Of a DNA stretch of 64,000 bases, positions 50,987-60,171 are shown one piece after another; the stretch's first letter is position 1; each line of letters opens with the position of its first letter. The stretch lies in assembly GCF_031082405.1 (NCBI RefSeq), contig NZ_JAVHJU010000056.1, forward strand, positions 1 through 64,000, given 5' to 3'. The notes beneath the pieces were generated by a model. It saw nothing but the letters and a program-made list of their open reading frames with translations, did no database searches and was not told the origin of the DNA. The DNA comes from Amycolatopsis sp. A133. GTDB taxonomy: Bacteria; Actinomycetota; Actinomycetes; Mycobacteriales; Pseudonocardiaceae. The position numbers were made by a program, and so were the translations under genes.

Positions 50987-52521
50987 CCGTCCACATCGAA
51001 GGCGACGCGGGCCAGGTCATCGGCCCGGTCCCGCGTCGCCTCTTCGGCTCGTTCGTCGAGCACATGGGCCGGGCCGTCTACACCGGGCTCTACGAGCCGG
51101 ACCACTCCACATCGGACGAACGCGGCTTCCGCGGTGACGTCCTGGAGCTGGTGCGGGAGCTCGGCCCGACCGTCGTGCGCTACCCCGGCGGCAACTTCGT
51201 TTCCGGCTACCGCTGGGAAGACGGCGTCGGGCCCGAGCGGCCCGTCCGGCTCGACCCGGCGTGGCACAGCGTGGAATCCAACCGCTTCGGCCTGCACGAA
51301 TTCGTCGCGTGGGCCGAAGCCGCGGGTACCGAGGTGATGTACGCCGTCAACCTCGGTACCCGCGGCATCCAAGAGGCCGCCGACGTCCTCGAGTACTGCA
51401 ACCACCTCGGCGGCACGGAACTGAGCGAGCGGCGGCGCGCGAACGGCGCCGACCGCCCGTTCGGCTTCAAGCTGTGGTGCCTCGGCAACGAGATGGACGG
51501 CCCGTGGCAGATCGGCCACAAGACGGCCGAGGAGTACGGCCGCCTGGCCGCGGAGACCGCGCGTCTCATGCGGATGATCGACTCGAGCGTCGAACTGGTC
51601 GTCGCCGGCAGCTCGCACGCCGACATGCCGACGTTCGGCTCGTGGGAACGCACGGTGCTGCGCCACACCGCGGAGCTGGTCGACCACATCTCGCTGCACG
51701 CCTACTACCAGGAGCTGCACGGCGACACCGACAGCTACCTGGCCAGCGGGGCGGCGCTGGACCGCTACATCGCCACGACGGCCGGGGTCATCGACGAAAC
51801 CCTGGCCGAGCTGGGGCTCGGCAAGAAGATCGGGATCAGCGTCGACGAGTGGAACGTCTGGGACCTGCGCCGCTGGAACGAGGTCGACCAGGCGCGGCTC
51901 GCCGGGGGCGGCTGGCGGCAGCACCCGCGGATCATCGAAGACACCTACACCGTCACCGACGCGGTCGTCGTCGGCTCGCTGCTGAGTTCCCTGCTGCGCA
52001 ACGTGGACCGCGTCACCATGGCGAACCAGGCGCAGCTGGTGAACGTCATCGCGCCGATCCGCTCCGAGCCGGGCGGCCCGGCCTGGCGGCAGACGACGTT
52101 CCACCCGTTCCAGCGGGTGGCCGCGCTGGCCGGCGGGGCGAGCCTGCGCCTGACCGTCGAAGGGGAGAAGCTGCGCACCGCGCAGCACGGCGAAGTCGAC
52201 CTCGTCGACGTCGCCGCGACGGTCGAGGAGTCCGGGCGCGGGGCGGTGTTCCTGACCAACCGCGCGACGGCGTCGCCGACCGAGGTGCGGATCCGGCTGC
52301 GCGGTGCGCGGTTCGGCGTGTACGCCGCCGAAACCCTGACCACACCGGACGGCGAGACGCGCCACGCCGTCAACACCGCCGACTCACAACCGGTCCGGCC
52401 GGTGCCGTTGCCCGGCACCGCCGTGACGGCCGATCCCGGGGGGACCACCATCACCGTGACACTGCCACCGCTGTCCTGGAGCGTGCTCCAGCTGAGCCCC
52501 GAAGCGGGCCCCCATGCCTGA
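50983..52521 (+). CDS. GH51 alpha-L-arabinofuranosidase
   Basis: A 512-residue intracellular GH51 enzyme. Acid/base Glu170 is in WCLGNEMDG and nucleophile Glu289 in ISVDEWNVW; N-terminal barrel start LFGSFVEHMGRAVYTGLYEP. The C-terminal beta domain follows from about 385. It removes alpha-L-arabinofuranosyl groups from oligomers. No signal peptide. Overlaps the binding-protein stop by four bases and the GH35 start by eight. Confidence 0.95.
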   Translation: MTVHIEGDAGQVIGPVPRRLFGSFVEHMGRAVYTGLYEPDHSTSDERGFRGDVLELVRELGPTVVRYPGGNFVSGYRWEDGVGPERPVRLDPAWHSVESNRFGLHEFVAWAEAAGTEVMYAVNLGTRGIQEAADVLEYCNHLGGTELSERRRANGADRPFGFKLWCLGNEMDGPWQIGHKTAEEYGRLAAETARLMRMIDSSVELVVAGSSHADMPTFGSWERTVLRHTAELVDHISLHAYYQELHGDTDSYLASGAALDRYIATTAGVIDETLAELGLGKKIGISVDEWNVWDLRRWNEVDQARLAGGGWRQHPRIIEDTYTVTDAVVVGSLLSSLLRNVDRVTMANQAQLVNVIAPIRSEPGGPAWRQTTFHPFQRVAALAGGASLRLTVEGEKLRTAQHGEVDLVDVAATVEESGRGAVFLTNRATASPTEVRIRLRGARFGVYAAETLTTPDGETRHAVNTADSQPVRPVPLPGTAVTADPGGTTITVTLPPLSWSVLQLSPEAGPHA

Positions 52522-54268
52522 GTTCGCCATCGGGGAAACCGACTTCCTGCTCGACGGGCAGCCGTTCCGCATCCTGTCCGGGGCCCTGCACTACTTCCGG
52601 GTGCACCCGGACCTGTGGGCCGACCGGATCGACAAGGCGCGGCGGATGGGGCTCAACACCATCGAGACGTACGTGGCGTGGAACGCGCACGCCCCCGAGC
52701 CCGGCGAGTTCGACCTCTCCGGCGGCCTCGACCTCGACCGCTTCCTGCGGCTCGTCGCCGACGCCGGGATGTACGCGATCGTGCGGCCCGGCCCGTACAT
52801 CTGCGCCGAATGGGACAACGGCGGGTTGCCGGCGTGGCTGTTCCGCGACCCTTCGGTCGGGGTCCGCCGGTACGAGCCGAAGTACCTGGACGCCGTCCGG
52901 GAGTACCTGACGAAGGTGTACGAGGTCGTCGTCCCGCACCAGATCGACCGCGGGGGACCGGTGCTGCTGGTCCAGGTGGAAAACGAATACGGCGCGTTCG
53001 GCGACGACAAGCGCTACCTGAAAGCGCTTGCCGAGCACACGCGCGAAGCGGGCATCACCGTGCCACTGACCACAGTGGACCAGCCGACACCGGAGATGCT
53101 GGAAGCGGGCAGCCTCGACGGGCTGCACCGCACCGCGTCGTTCGGCTCCGGTGCCGAGGCGCGCTTGGCGATCCTGCGCGCCCACCAGCCGACCGGGCCG
53201 CTGATGTGCAGTGAGTTCTGGAACGGCTGGTTCGACCACTGGGGTGCGCACCACCACACCACCTCGGCCGCGGACTCGGCGGCGGAGCTCGACGCGCTGC
53301 TGGCCGCGGGCGCGTCGGTCAACCTCTACATGTTCCACGGCGGCACCAACTTCGGGCTCACCAGCGGCGCCAACGACAAGGGCGTCTACCAGCCGCTGGT
53401 CACCTCCTACGACTACGACGCCCCGCTGGACGAAGCCGGCGACCCGACGCCGAAGTACCACGCCTTCCGCGACGTGATCGCCCGTTACCACAAGGTGCCC
53501 GACACGGTCCCGCCACCGGCGCGGCCCGCGCCCACACCGGGTTCGGTGCTGCGCGACCCGGTCCGGCTGCTCGACGCGCCGGAACGCTGGGGCGCGTGGG
53601 AGTTCCACGAGGAGCTGCCCCCGTTCGACGCGCTCACGCCGATGCCGCAGCTCGCGTTGCTGCGCACCGCGGTCGACGGCGACCGGCCCGGTGTGCTGAC
53701 CTTCGGCGAGGTCCGCGACCGCGCGACGGTGTTCTTCGACGGCGACCTCGTGGGCACGCTCTCCCGGGAGCACCACGACCGCGCGATCCCGTTGCCCCGC
53801 GCCCGCGGCGAGCTGCTGGTGCTGGTCGAGGACCAGGGCCGCGTCGACTACGGCCCCCGCATCGGCGAGGCGAAGGGCATCATCGGCGGGGCGTCGCTGC
53901 ACGGCGAGCCCCTGACCGGCTGGGACGTGCTGCCGCTCGACCTGGCCGCGGTGCCCGCGCTGCGGCCGGCCGCGCCGGCGTCCGTGGCGGGCCCGGTGGC
54001 CGGGCCGGTGGTGCTGCGCGCCGAGGTCGTCGTCGACGAGCCCGCCGACCTCTTCCTCGACACCGGGGAGTGGGGCAAGGGCGTCGCGTGGCTCAACGGG
54101 TTCGCGCTCGGCCGGTACTGGCGGCGAGGCCCGCAACGGACGTTGTACGTACCGCGCCCGGTGGTCCGGGCGGGTGCCAACGAACTCGTCGTGCTGGAAG
54201 TCGGCACGATGCTCGACCCCGCGGCCCGGTTCGTGCCGCGGCCGCTGCTGGGCCACACCGAGGCCTGA
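52514..54268 (+). CDS. GH35 beta-galactosidase
   Basis: A 584-residue GH35 enzyme. Acid/base Glu158 is in VQVENEYGAFG and nucleophile Glu234 in CSEFWNGWFD; the start PFRILSGALHYFRVHPDLW is typical. The C-terminal beta domains end FALGRYWRRGPQRTLYVPRP. No signal peptide, so it acts in the cytoplasm on beta-linked galactose oligomers. ATG in an 8-base overlap with GH51. Confidence 0.94.
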   Translation: MPEFAIGETDFLLDGQPFRILSGALHYFRVHPDLWADRIDKARRMGLNTIETYVAWNAHAPEPGEFDLSGGLDLDRFLRLVADAGMYAIVRPGPYICAEWDNGGLPAWLFRDPSVGVRRYEPKYLDAVREYLTKVYEVVVPHQIDRGGPVLLVQVENEYGAFGDDKRYLKALAEHTREAGITVPLTTVDQPTPEMLEAGSLDGLHRTASFGSGAEARLAILRAHQPTGPLMCSEFWNGWFDHWGAHHHTTSAADSAAELDALLAAGASVNLYMFHGGTNFGLTSGANDKGVYQPLVTSYDYDAPLDEAGDPTPKYHAFRDVIARYHKVPDTVPPPARPAPTPGSVLRDPVRLLDAPERWGAWEFHEELPPFDALTPMPQLALLRTAVDGDRPGVLTFGEVRDRATVFFDGDLVGTLSREHHDRAIPLPRARGELLVLVEDQGRVDYGPRIGEAKGIIGGASLHGEPLTGWDVLPLDLAAVPALRPAAPASVAGPVAGPVVLRAEVVVDEPADLFLDTGEWGKGVAWLNGFALGRYWRRGPQRTLYVPRPVVRAGANELVVLEVGTMLDPAARFVPRPLLGHTEA

Positions 54269-54302
54269 GGAAGTCCCCACCGAAGCGAAGGGCAGTTCGA
54301 CG

Positions 54303-56288
54303 ATGAACTTGCGGCGTTTGCTCACCGTCCTTTGTGTACCTCTGATAGGCGGCGCGGTCGTTGCCGCGCCGGCGGAAGCGGCGGCCGCCGTGACGGTGAA
54401 GCCGGATCCGACGTACCGGCAGCAGCCGTTCGACGGCTGGGGTGCCAGCCTGGCGTGGATGGCCGAGGCGACCGGCGGTTACCCCGACGCCATCCGGAAC
54501 AAGCTGGCCGACCTGGTCTTCGGTCCCGACGGGCTGAACCTGAACATCGCCCGGTTCAACGTCGGCGGCGGCAACGCCCCCGACGTCCCGCCGTACCTGC
54601 GCGCGGGTGCCGCGGTCCCGGGCTGGTGGAAGGCGCCGGCCGGCACCACCCGCGCCGACAAGGACTGGTGGACGCCCGGCAACGCCGCCGAGTTCGACCC
54701 GAAGGCCGACCCGAACCAGCGCTGGTGGGTCGACAAGATCAAGAACCGCGTCACGAAGTGGGAGGCGTTCAGCAACTCGCCGCCGTACTTCCAGACCGTG
54801 TCGGGGTACGTCTCGGGCGGCTTCACCGCCACCGACGAGCAGCTGCGGCCCGACAAGATCGGCGATTTCACGGCCTACATGACGCAGGTCGTGCGGACCC
54901 TCGAACGCGCGCACGGCATCAAGTTCGCCTCCGTGAACCCGCTGAACGAGCCGAACACGAACTACTGGAAGACCACGCTCGGCGCCGACGGCAACCCGAC
55001 CGGCGGGCGGCAGGAAGGCGCGCACATCGGGCCGTCGGTCCAGTCGCAGCTGATCCCGGCGATGGCCGGGGCGCTGAAGGCGGCCGGCTCGCGGGCGATC
55101 GTCTCCGCGCCCGACGAGACCAACCCGGACATCTTCGCCGCGGACTGGGCCGGCTGGTCGGCCGACGCGCGCGCGGCGGCGGGCCGGCTCAACGTGCACA
55201 CCTACGGCACCGGCAACCGGCCGGTCCCGCGCGACCTGGCCAAGGGCGCGGCCAAGCCGTTGTGGATGAGCGAGGTCGGCGGCAGCTGGCTGGACCGGCA
55301 GGACTTCACGGACATGGACCCCGGTCTCGGGATGGCCAAGCAGATCACCGACGACCTGCGCCTGCTCGAGCCGAGCGCGTGGGTCAGCTGGCAGCCGATC
55401 GAGGACTACAACAACATGAAGCCCGGCGGCGAGTCCGCGGCCGGGATGAACTGGGGCGAGATCCAGGTCCCGTTCGACTGCCCGGCTTCCGCAACCTTGG
55501 CGACCTGCCAGATCAAGACGAACACGAAGTACCACACGATGCGCAACTTCACCCACTACATCCGGCCGGGTGACCGGCTGGTGGGGGTGAACGACACCGC
55601 GTCGACGGCCGCGATGCGCGGCGAGGACCTGGTGACGGTCGTGCACACCAACGCGGGCACCGACGCCCAGGACGTCACGCTGGACCTGTCGGGCTTCCGG
55701 AGCGTCCGTCCCAGCGCTTCGGTGACACCGGTCGTCACCGACGTCGACGGCGCGCTGCAGCGGGGCAAGCCGGTGCGGGTGGTCGCGGGCAAGGCGACGC
55801 TGCGGGTGCCGGCGCGTTCGGTGACGAGCTTCCTCGTCAACGGCGTCTCCTCGACGGCGGCCGGCACGGGCCTCGGCTCGGGCAAGCCGGTCACGTTCAC
55901 CGGTGTGCAGAGCGGCAAGTCCCTGGCGGCGGAAAACGGCACGCTGGTCCAGCGCACGACGGACGCGGCGGCGCCGGCGCAGCGCTGGACGCTCACCGAC
56001 CGCACGGGCCGCTACGGCAACCGCGACCGGTTCACCATCACCAACGCGGGCACGGGTCAGGTGCTCAGCACGTCCGGCGGAGCGGTGACACTGGCCGCGG
56101 CGGGCACGTGCGACGCGGCGGCGCAGTGGACGTTGTCCACGACTGGTGACGGGACGTGGACGTTCGTGAACGCGGCGAGCGGCCAGCTGCTCGACGTGCC
56201 GGGCGAGTCCCGTGAGGACGGCGCCCGGATCGGCCTGTACAAGCCGACGAACGGCCCCAACCAGCGCTGGCAGGCCATCACCGGCTGA
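54303..56288 (+). CDS. Secreted GH30 endo-beta-1,6-galactanase with ricin-type domain
   Basis: A 661-residue secreted enzyme. Signal peptide about 1-28 (RRLLTVLCVPLIGGAVVAAP). GH30 catalytic domain about 35-500 with DGWGASLAWMAE start, acid/base Glu216 (PLNEPNTNYW) and nucleophile Glu324 (WMSEVGGSW). A ricin/CBM13-like beta trefoil fills about 535-661 (SGKSLAAENGTL, NAASGQLLDVPG). Subfamily 5-type GH30 enzymes from Streptomyces cut beta-1,6-galactan side chains of arabinogalactan proteins; the linkage is inferred from that. Starts 34 bases after GH35, so same operon. Confidence 0.88.
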   Translation: MNLRRLLTVLCVPLIGGAVVAAPAEAAAAVTVKPDPTYRQQPFDGWGASLAWMAEATGGYPDAIRNKLADLVFGPDGLNLNIARFNVGGGNAPDVPPYLRAGAAVPGWWKAPAGTTRADKDWWTPGNAAEFDPKADPNQRWWVDKIKNRVTKWEAFSNSPPYFQTVSGYVSGGFTATDEQLRPDKIGDFTAYMTQVVRTLERAHGIKFASVNPLNEPNTNYWKTTLGADGNPTGGRQEGAHIGPSVQSQLIPAMAGALKAAGSRAIVSAPDETNPDIFAADWAGWSADARAAAGRLNVHTYGTGNRPVPRDLAKGAAKPLWMSEVGGSWLDRQDFTDMDPGLGMAKQITDDLRLLEPSAWVSWQPIEDYNNMKPGGESAAGMNWGEIQVPFDCPASATLATCQIKTNTKYHTMRNFTHYIRPGDRLVGVNDTASTAAMRGEDLVTVVHTNAGTDAQDVTLDLSGFRSVRPSASVTPVVTDVDGALQRGKPVRVVAGKATLRVPARSVTSFLVNGVSSTAAGTGLGSGKPVTFTGVQSGKSLAAENGTLVQRTTDAAAPAQRWTLTDRTGRYGNRDRFTITNAGTGQVLSTSGGAVTLAAAGTCDAAAQWTLSTTGDGTWTFVNAASGQLLDVPGESREDGARIGLYKPTNGPNQRWQAITG

Positions 56289-56306
56289 CGCCTGACGCCT
56301 GACCCA

Positions 56307-56363
56307 AGCGCCCCAATGTGGCGTTGGTTGCGCCCAACGCACCGAACGCCACATTGGGGCGCT
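56307..56363. terminator. Palindromic terminator, family B copy 1
   Basis: A perfect 19-bp stem, AGCGCCCCAATGTGGCGTT (56307-56325) with its complement at 56345-56363 and a 19-base loop. It lies 18 bases after the GH30 stop and would end the arabinogalactan transcript. The same arm recurs at 62503-62537. Confidence 0.8.
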
Positions 56364-56569
56364 CTGGTCAAGGCGGCCGGAGCGGGTTGTGGCCGTCTCG
56401 ACAGGCGGATTGGCCATCCGCCCCGGCCACCCGGCGCGGCCGACGGCAATCCGGAGCGTGCGGCCGGTAGAGTTCACCCGGACCGTTGAAACGCCAGCGG
56501 TGGTCTCTGTTGACGCTGCTGGCGAGCTCATCCCCGTGCTCGCCGCTTGACGCATGGGAGGGGTGGGCC

Positions 56570-57319
56570 TTGCCGACCACTGGCGACGGCATGGCGGAGC
56601 GGGTCGACGAGCTGAACGTCGTGCTGGCCGATCTCGTCGGGGTCCTCGAATCGATGTCCGACACACCGGGCCTGCTCGACGCGGTCTGCGGCGAGGCGGT
56701 CCGGGTGGTCCCGGACGCGGACCTGGCCAGCATCATGGTGGTCCGCGACGGCGTGACGCAGACCGCGGCCTTCACCGACGAACGCGCCCGGCGCATCGAC
56801 GAGGTCCAGTACGCGGCAGGCGACGGTCCGGGCCTGCTCGCGGCGCTGACCGGCGAAGTCGTGCGGGTGGCGGTCGCCGAAACGGGCGATCAGTGGCCCG
56901 AGTTCGTCGCGGCGGCCAAGGAACTGGGTGTCGGCAGCTACCTCGCGGTACCGCTGCGGGTGGACGACACGCTGGTCGGTGCGATCACGTTGTTCGGGTT
57001 CGAGACCCACGGCTACCACGAGTTCGACACGAAGGTGTTGCGCCTGTTCACGCTGTGCGTGGAGACGGTGCTGCGGCTGACCCGCCGCTACCGCGAGGCC
57101 CGCAGGCTGGCCGACGAGCTCCGCAACGCGATGGAGACGCGCGCGGTGATCGAGCAGGCCAAGGGCATGCTGATGCTGATCCACCGGGTGAACGAGGACG
57201 CGGCGATGCACCGGCTGATCGTCGAGTCCCAGCACACGAACATCAAGCTCCGCGACGTCGCGGCGCGGTTCACCAAGAGGATGAGCTCAGCCGACGGCGG
57301 GGCGCCGCCCCGGCACTGA
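56570..57319 (+). CDS. GAF-ANTAR RNA-binding regulator
   Basis: A 249-residue protein. GAF domain about 20-165 (LDAVCGEAVRVVPDADLASI, FETHGYHEFDTKVLRLF) and a C-terminal ANTAR domain about 185-240 (MRTR-like ETRAVIEQAKGMLML, HTNIKLRDVAARF). ANTAR proteins antiterminate by binding paired hairpins in RNA; GAF is the signal part. TTG at 56570 is chosen because GGGAGGGG is six bases ahead; ATG 56591 is the alternative. It is convergent with the RpiR gene. Confidence 0.82.
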   Translation: MPTTGDGMAERVDELNVVLADLVGVLESMSDTPGLLDAVCGEAVRVVPDADLASIMVVRDGVTQTAAFTDERARRIDEVQYAAGDGPGLLAALTGEVVRVAVAETGDQWPEFVAAAKELGVGSYLAVPLRVDDTLVGAITLFGFETHGYHEFDTKVLRLFTLCVETVLRLTRRYREARRLADELRNAMETRAVIEQAKGMLMLIHRVNEDAAMHRLIVESQHTNIKLRDVAARFTKRMSSADGGAPPRH

Positions 57320-57329
57320 CCGGTCCGGT

Positions 57330-57362
57330 CACGGGCGCGGCCGGGGTCCGGCCGTGCCCGTG
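57330..57362. terminator. Bidirectional hairpin terminator
   Basis: A 15-bp stem with one mismatch (CACGGGCGCGGCCGG at 57330-57344, CCGGCCGTGCCCGTG at 57348-57362, loop three bases). It lies between the ANTAR stop and the RpiR stop on the other strand and would serve both. Confidence 0.78.
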
Positions 57363-57363
57363 G

Positions 57364-58242
57364 CTACCCGGACTTCGCCGACGGCCGCCGGTGCAGGAGG
57401 TCGAACCGCGACCACATCGCCTCGGCCGCCTCGATCGAAGCGCTCGTGCGGGCCGGGTCGACCGCCGCGAGCTGGGCGACGATGGCCTGGACCAGGGCCA
57501 TGCCCGCGGTCAACGACGGGAAGAACGTCACGCCCTCCGCCGGCACCATCAGCACGTGCTCCGCCGCGCCGGCCAGTGCAGGGCTGGCCGCGTCCGTGAT
57601 CGCGAACACCCGCGCGCCGCGCGCCTTCGCCTCGTTCGCCGCCAGGACCGTGCTCTCGTACAAGCGCCAGAAGCTGATCGCCACCAGGACGTCGTCGGCG
57701 GTCAGCTTGGCCGTCTGGTTGGCCAGTTCCGCGTCGCCGGCCGTCACCGCGTGGACGTCGTAGCCCGCCAAGCGCGCGTTGTGGGCCATGGCGATCCCGA
57801 CCGCCGCGTAGCTCCCGTCGGCGATCACCAGCGTCCGGTGGGCCGCCGCGATCGCCCGGGCCACGACCCGCAGCACCTCCTCGTCGAAGCGGCGGTTCAG
57901 CAGCGCGAGGCCGTCGAGGTCACGGCGCAGGGACGCCGACCCGGGTGAGTCGACCCCGCGGTGCTCCTCGGCGACCTGGGGCGCGCTCAGCGACGACATG
58001 TACCGCGCCCGCAGCTCCTGCTGCAGCGCCGGCCAGCCGGCGAAGCCCAGCGCCTGCGCCGTGCGCGTCACGGTCGCGACGTTGACACCGGCGAGCTGGG
58101 CCAGCTCGGCCGTCGAACCGAACGAGGCCCGCCGGGGCTGGGAAACCAGCACCTCCAGCACCGCGGCCGACTTCGGCCGCAGTCCGCGCTCGGGTAGCCG
58201 GTCTCGCAGCCACGCTTCGAAACCGTCGTCGGTCTCCGCCAC
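57364..58242 (-). CDS. MurR/RpiR-family transcriptional regulator
   Basis: A 292-residue RpiR protein. The N-terminal HTH_6 domain (about 15-90) has ELAQLAGVNVATVTRTAQAL, and the C-terminal SIS sugar-isomerase-like domain (about 125-270) has LVIADGSYAAVGIAMAHNAR. GTG 58242 after GGGAGG. Divergent from the MFS-GAF-amidohydrolase operon 118 bases away, which it likely controls. The ligand may be a sugar phosphate or another small acid. Confidence 0.9.
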   Translation of the reverse strand: MAETDDGFEAWLRDRLPERGLRPKSAAVLEVLVSQPRRASFGSTAELAQLAGVNVATVTRTAQALGFAGWPALQQELRARYMSSLSAPQVAEEHRGVDSPGSASLRRDLDGLALLNRRFDEEVLRVVARAIAAAHRTLVIADGSYAAVGIAMAHNARLAGYDVHAVTAGDAELANQTAKLTADDVLVAISFWRLYESTVLAANEAKARGARVFAITDAASPALAGAAEHVLMVPAEGVTFFPSLTAGMALVQAIVAQLAAVDPARTSASIEAAEAMWSRFDLLHRRPSAKSG

Positions 58243-58288
58243 CTTGGCGCCTCCCCTCGGGTCGCGTGCACCGTAACGCAACAACTTT

Positions 58289-58304
58289 TGCAACGATCAT
58301 TGCA
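58289..58304. promoter_or_regulatory. Possible RpiR operator
   Basis: TGCAA-CGATCA-TTGCA inverted repeat between rpiR and the MFS gene; an extra TGCA occurs at 58317-58320. Only site of that symmetry in the 118-base gap. Assignment rests on position. Confidence 0.5.
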
Positions 58305-58360
58305 GTTCGGCTGAAATGCAGAGTACGTTGTCGGCACTCCCCGGACGGAAGGCGTTCCCC

Positions 58361-59752
58361 ATGACGCTGCTGGCACGACTGGACCGGCTCCCGCTGAGCC
58401 GGCCCCACTACAAACTGCTGGTCATCGGCGGGCTCGGCTACACCTTCGACGGCATGGACTCGGCGGTCGTCGCCTTCCTCCTGCCCAGCGCGAAGGCGGT
58501 GTGGGGCCTCGACAACGGCCAGCTCGGCCTGATCGGCTCCGCGACGCCGTTCGGCTTCCTCTTCGGCGCGATCGCGGCCGGCCTGCTCGGCGACCGCATC
58601 GGCCGCAAGAAGGTCATGATGTACGCGCTGGCCTTCTACGCGGTGTTCTCCGTCGTCGCGTCGTTTTCGCCGAACTACGAGGTGTTCCTCGGCGCCCGGG
58701 TGCTGGCCGGGGCGGGCGCCGGCGCCGAAAGCGCGATCATCGCGCCGTTCCTGTCCGAGTTCGTCCCGGCCAAGCGGCGCGGCTGGTTCGTCGGCGCGCT
58801 CGCCGGGTTCTTTTCGTTCGGTTTCGTCGCGGCCGCGCTGATCGGGCGGTTCGTCGTCCCCTCGTTCGACGAGGGCTGGCGGGTCGCGCAGCTAATCACC
58901 GCGCTGCCGATCGTCATGCTGCTGTGGTGGCGCCGGTCCCTGCCCGAATCGCCCCGGTTCCTGCTCGCCCACGGCCGGGCCGCCGAGGCCGAAGACGTCG
59001 TCGCCCGGATCGAGCGGGACGTCGAAAAGGCGACCGACACGGCCCTCCCGCCGGTGCCGCCGTCGGACGCGCAGCCCGCGACGGAAACGCCGAAGGTGAA
59101 CCTCTTCAGCGCGCTGCGGTTCCTGTGGAGCCCGGCGATGCGGCGCCGGACGGCGGTGATCTGGACCGTCTGGTTCGTGATCACGTTCTCCTACTACGGC
59201 TTCTTCTCGTGGATCCCGACGCTGCTGGTGGAACGCGGCATCACGGTGACGAAGAGCTTCGAGTTCTCGATCATCATCTACCTGGCCCAGGTGCCCGGGT
59301 ACTTCTCGGCGGCGTGGCTGTCCGAACGGCTCGACCGCAAGCACACGATCGCGCTGTACCTGGCCGGTTCGGCCGTGAGCGCGTTCTGGCTGAGCCAGAC
59401 GAGCACGCCGTGGTCGATCACCCTCGCCGGCGCGGTGCTGTCGTTCTTCCTCAACGGCACCTACGCCGGGGTGTACTCCTACACGCCCGAGGTGTTCCCG
59501 ACCTGGATCCGCGCCAGCGGCACCGGCCTGTCCAGCGCGTTCGGCCGGGTGGGCAGCATCCTCGCGCCGACGATCATCGGCCTGTCCGCGGCGAGCCTCG
59601 GGTTCGCCGGCGTCTTCGGCCTGACGACGGCGGTCCTGGCGGCCGGGGTGCTCTGCGTGCTCGTGTTCGGGCTGTCGACCGCGGGCCGCTCGCTGGAGGA
59701 ACTGACCGAACACGGCGCCCCGGTGGCCGTGGCGAAGGAGATGACGAAGTGA
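58361..59752 (+). CDS. MFS symporter, sugar-porter/aromatic-acid type
   Basis: A 463-residue, 12-helix major facilitator. Sugar-porter/AAHS marks are GDRIGRKKVMM after helix 2, LPESPRFLLAHGR in the central loop and SYTPEVFPTWIRASGTGL. Such symporters import small acids or sugars with protons. First gene of a coupled operon; ATG 58361 follows a GGAAGG site. GTG of the GAF gene overlaps its stop. Confidence 0.88.
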   Translation: MTLLARLDRLPLSRPHYKLLVIGGLGYTFDGMDSAVVAFLLPSAKAVWGLDNGQLGLIGSATPFGFLFGAIAAGLLGDRIGRKKVMMYALAFYAVFSVVASFSPNYEVFLGARVLAGAGAGAESAIIAPFLSEFVPAKRRGWFVGALAGFFSFGFVAAALIGRFVVPSFDEGWRVAQLITALPIVMLLWWRRSLPESPRFLLAHGRAAEAEDVVARIERDVEKATDTALPPVPPSDAQPATETPKVNLFSALRFLWSPAMRRRTAVIWTVWFVITFSYYGFFSWIPTLLVERGITVTKSFEFSIIIYLAQVPGYFSAAWLSERLDRKHTIALYLAGSAVSAFWLSQTSTPWSITLAGAVLSFFLNGTYAGVYSYTPEVFPTWIRASGTGLSSAFGRVGSILAPTIIGLSAASLGFAGVFGLTTAVLAAGVLCVLVFGLSTAGRSLEELTEHGAPVAVAKEMTK

Positions 59753-60171
59753 GTTTGTCCATTGTGGAGGAGCGGGTGCGTTCCGAGCTCGGTGTGCGGT
59801 TGTTCACGGTGCTCGCCTGGATTCCGGAACGCCGGGCGCTGCGCCGCGTGCACAGCAGCCACCCGGCGGAGTACCCGGTCGGCGGGGAGAAGACCGTCGA
59901 GGTCGCGGCGGGCTGGCTGGAGCGCTGCATCACCGCGCAGGAGTCCTACTTCGGCCCGGATCGCGCCGCGGTGCGGGAGATCTTCGCCGACCACGAGCTG
60001 ATCGAATCGCTCGGCTGCGGCTCGATCATCAACGTGCCCGTGGTCGCGCACGGCCGGACCCTCGGCGTGCTCAACATCCTCGACGCGGAAGGCGCGTACG
60101 ACGATTCTTCCGTACGAACGGCCGAATCGCTTGCGCCGCTCGCCGTGCCGTCGCTCGAGGAGGAACTGTGA
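59749..60171 (+). CDS. Stand-alone GAF-domain protein
   Basis: A 140-residue protein that is only a GAF domain (GVRLFTVLAWIPERRALRRV, LGCGSIINVPVVAHGRTLGVLNIL). No output domain or membrane segment. Both ends overlap the transporter and the hydrolase by four bases (GTGA each), so a tight stoichiometric link is likely. Single GAF proteins can bind nucleotides or metabolites; a sensing or chaperone role for the pathway substrate is inference. Confidence 0.82.
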   Translation: MSLSIVEERVRSELGVRLFTVLAWIPERRALRRVHSSHPAEYPVGGEKTVEVAAGWLERCITAQESYFGPDRAAVREIFADHELIESLGCGSIINVPVVAHGRTLGVLNILDAEGAYDDSSVRTAESLAPLAVPSLEEEL

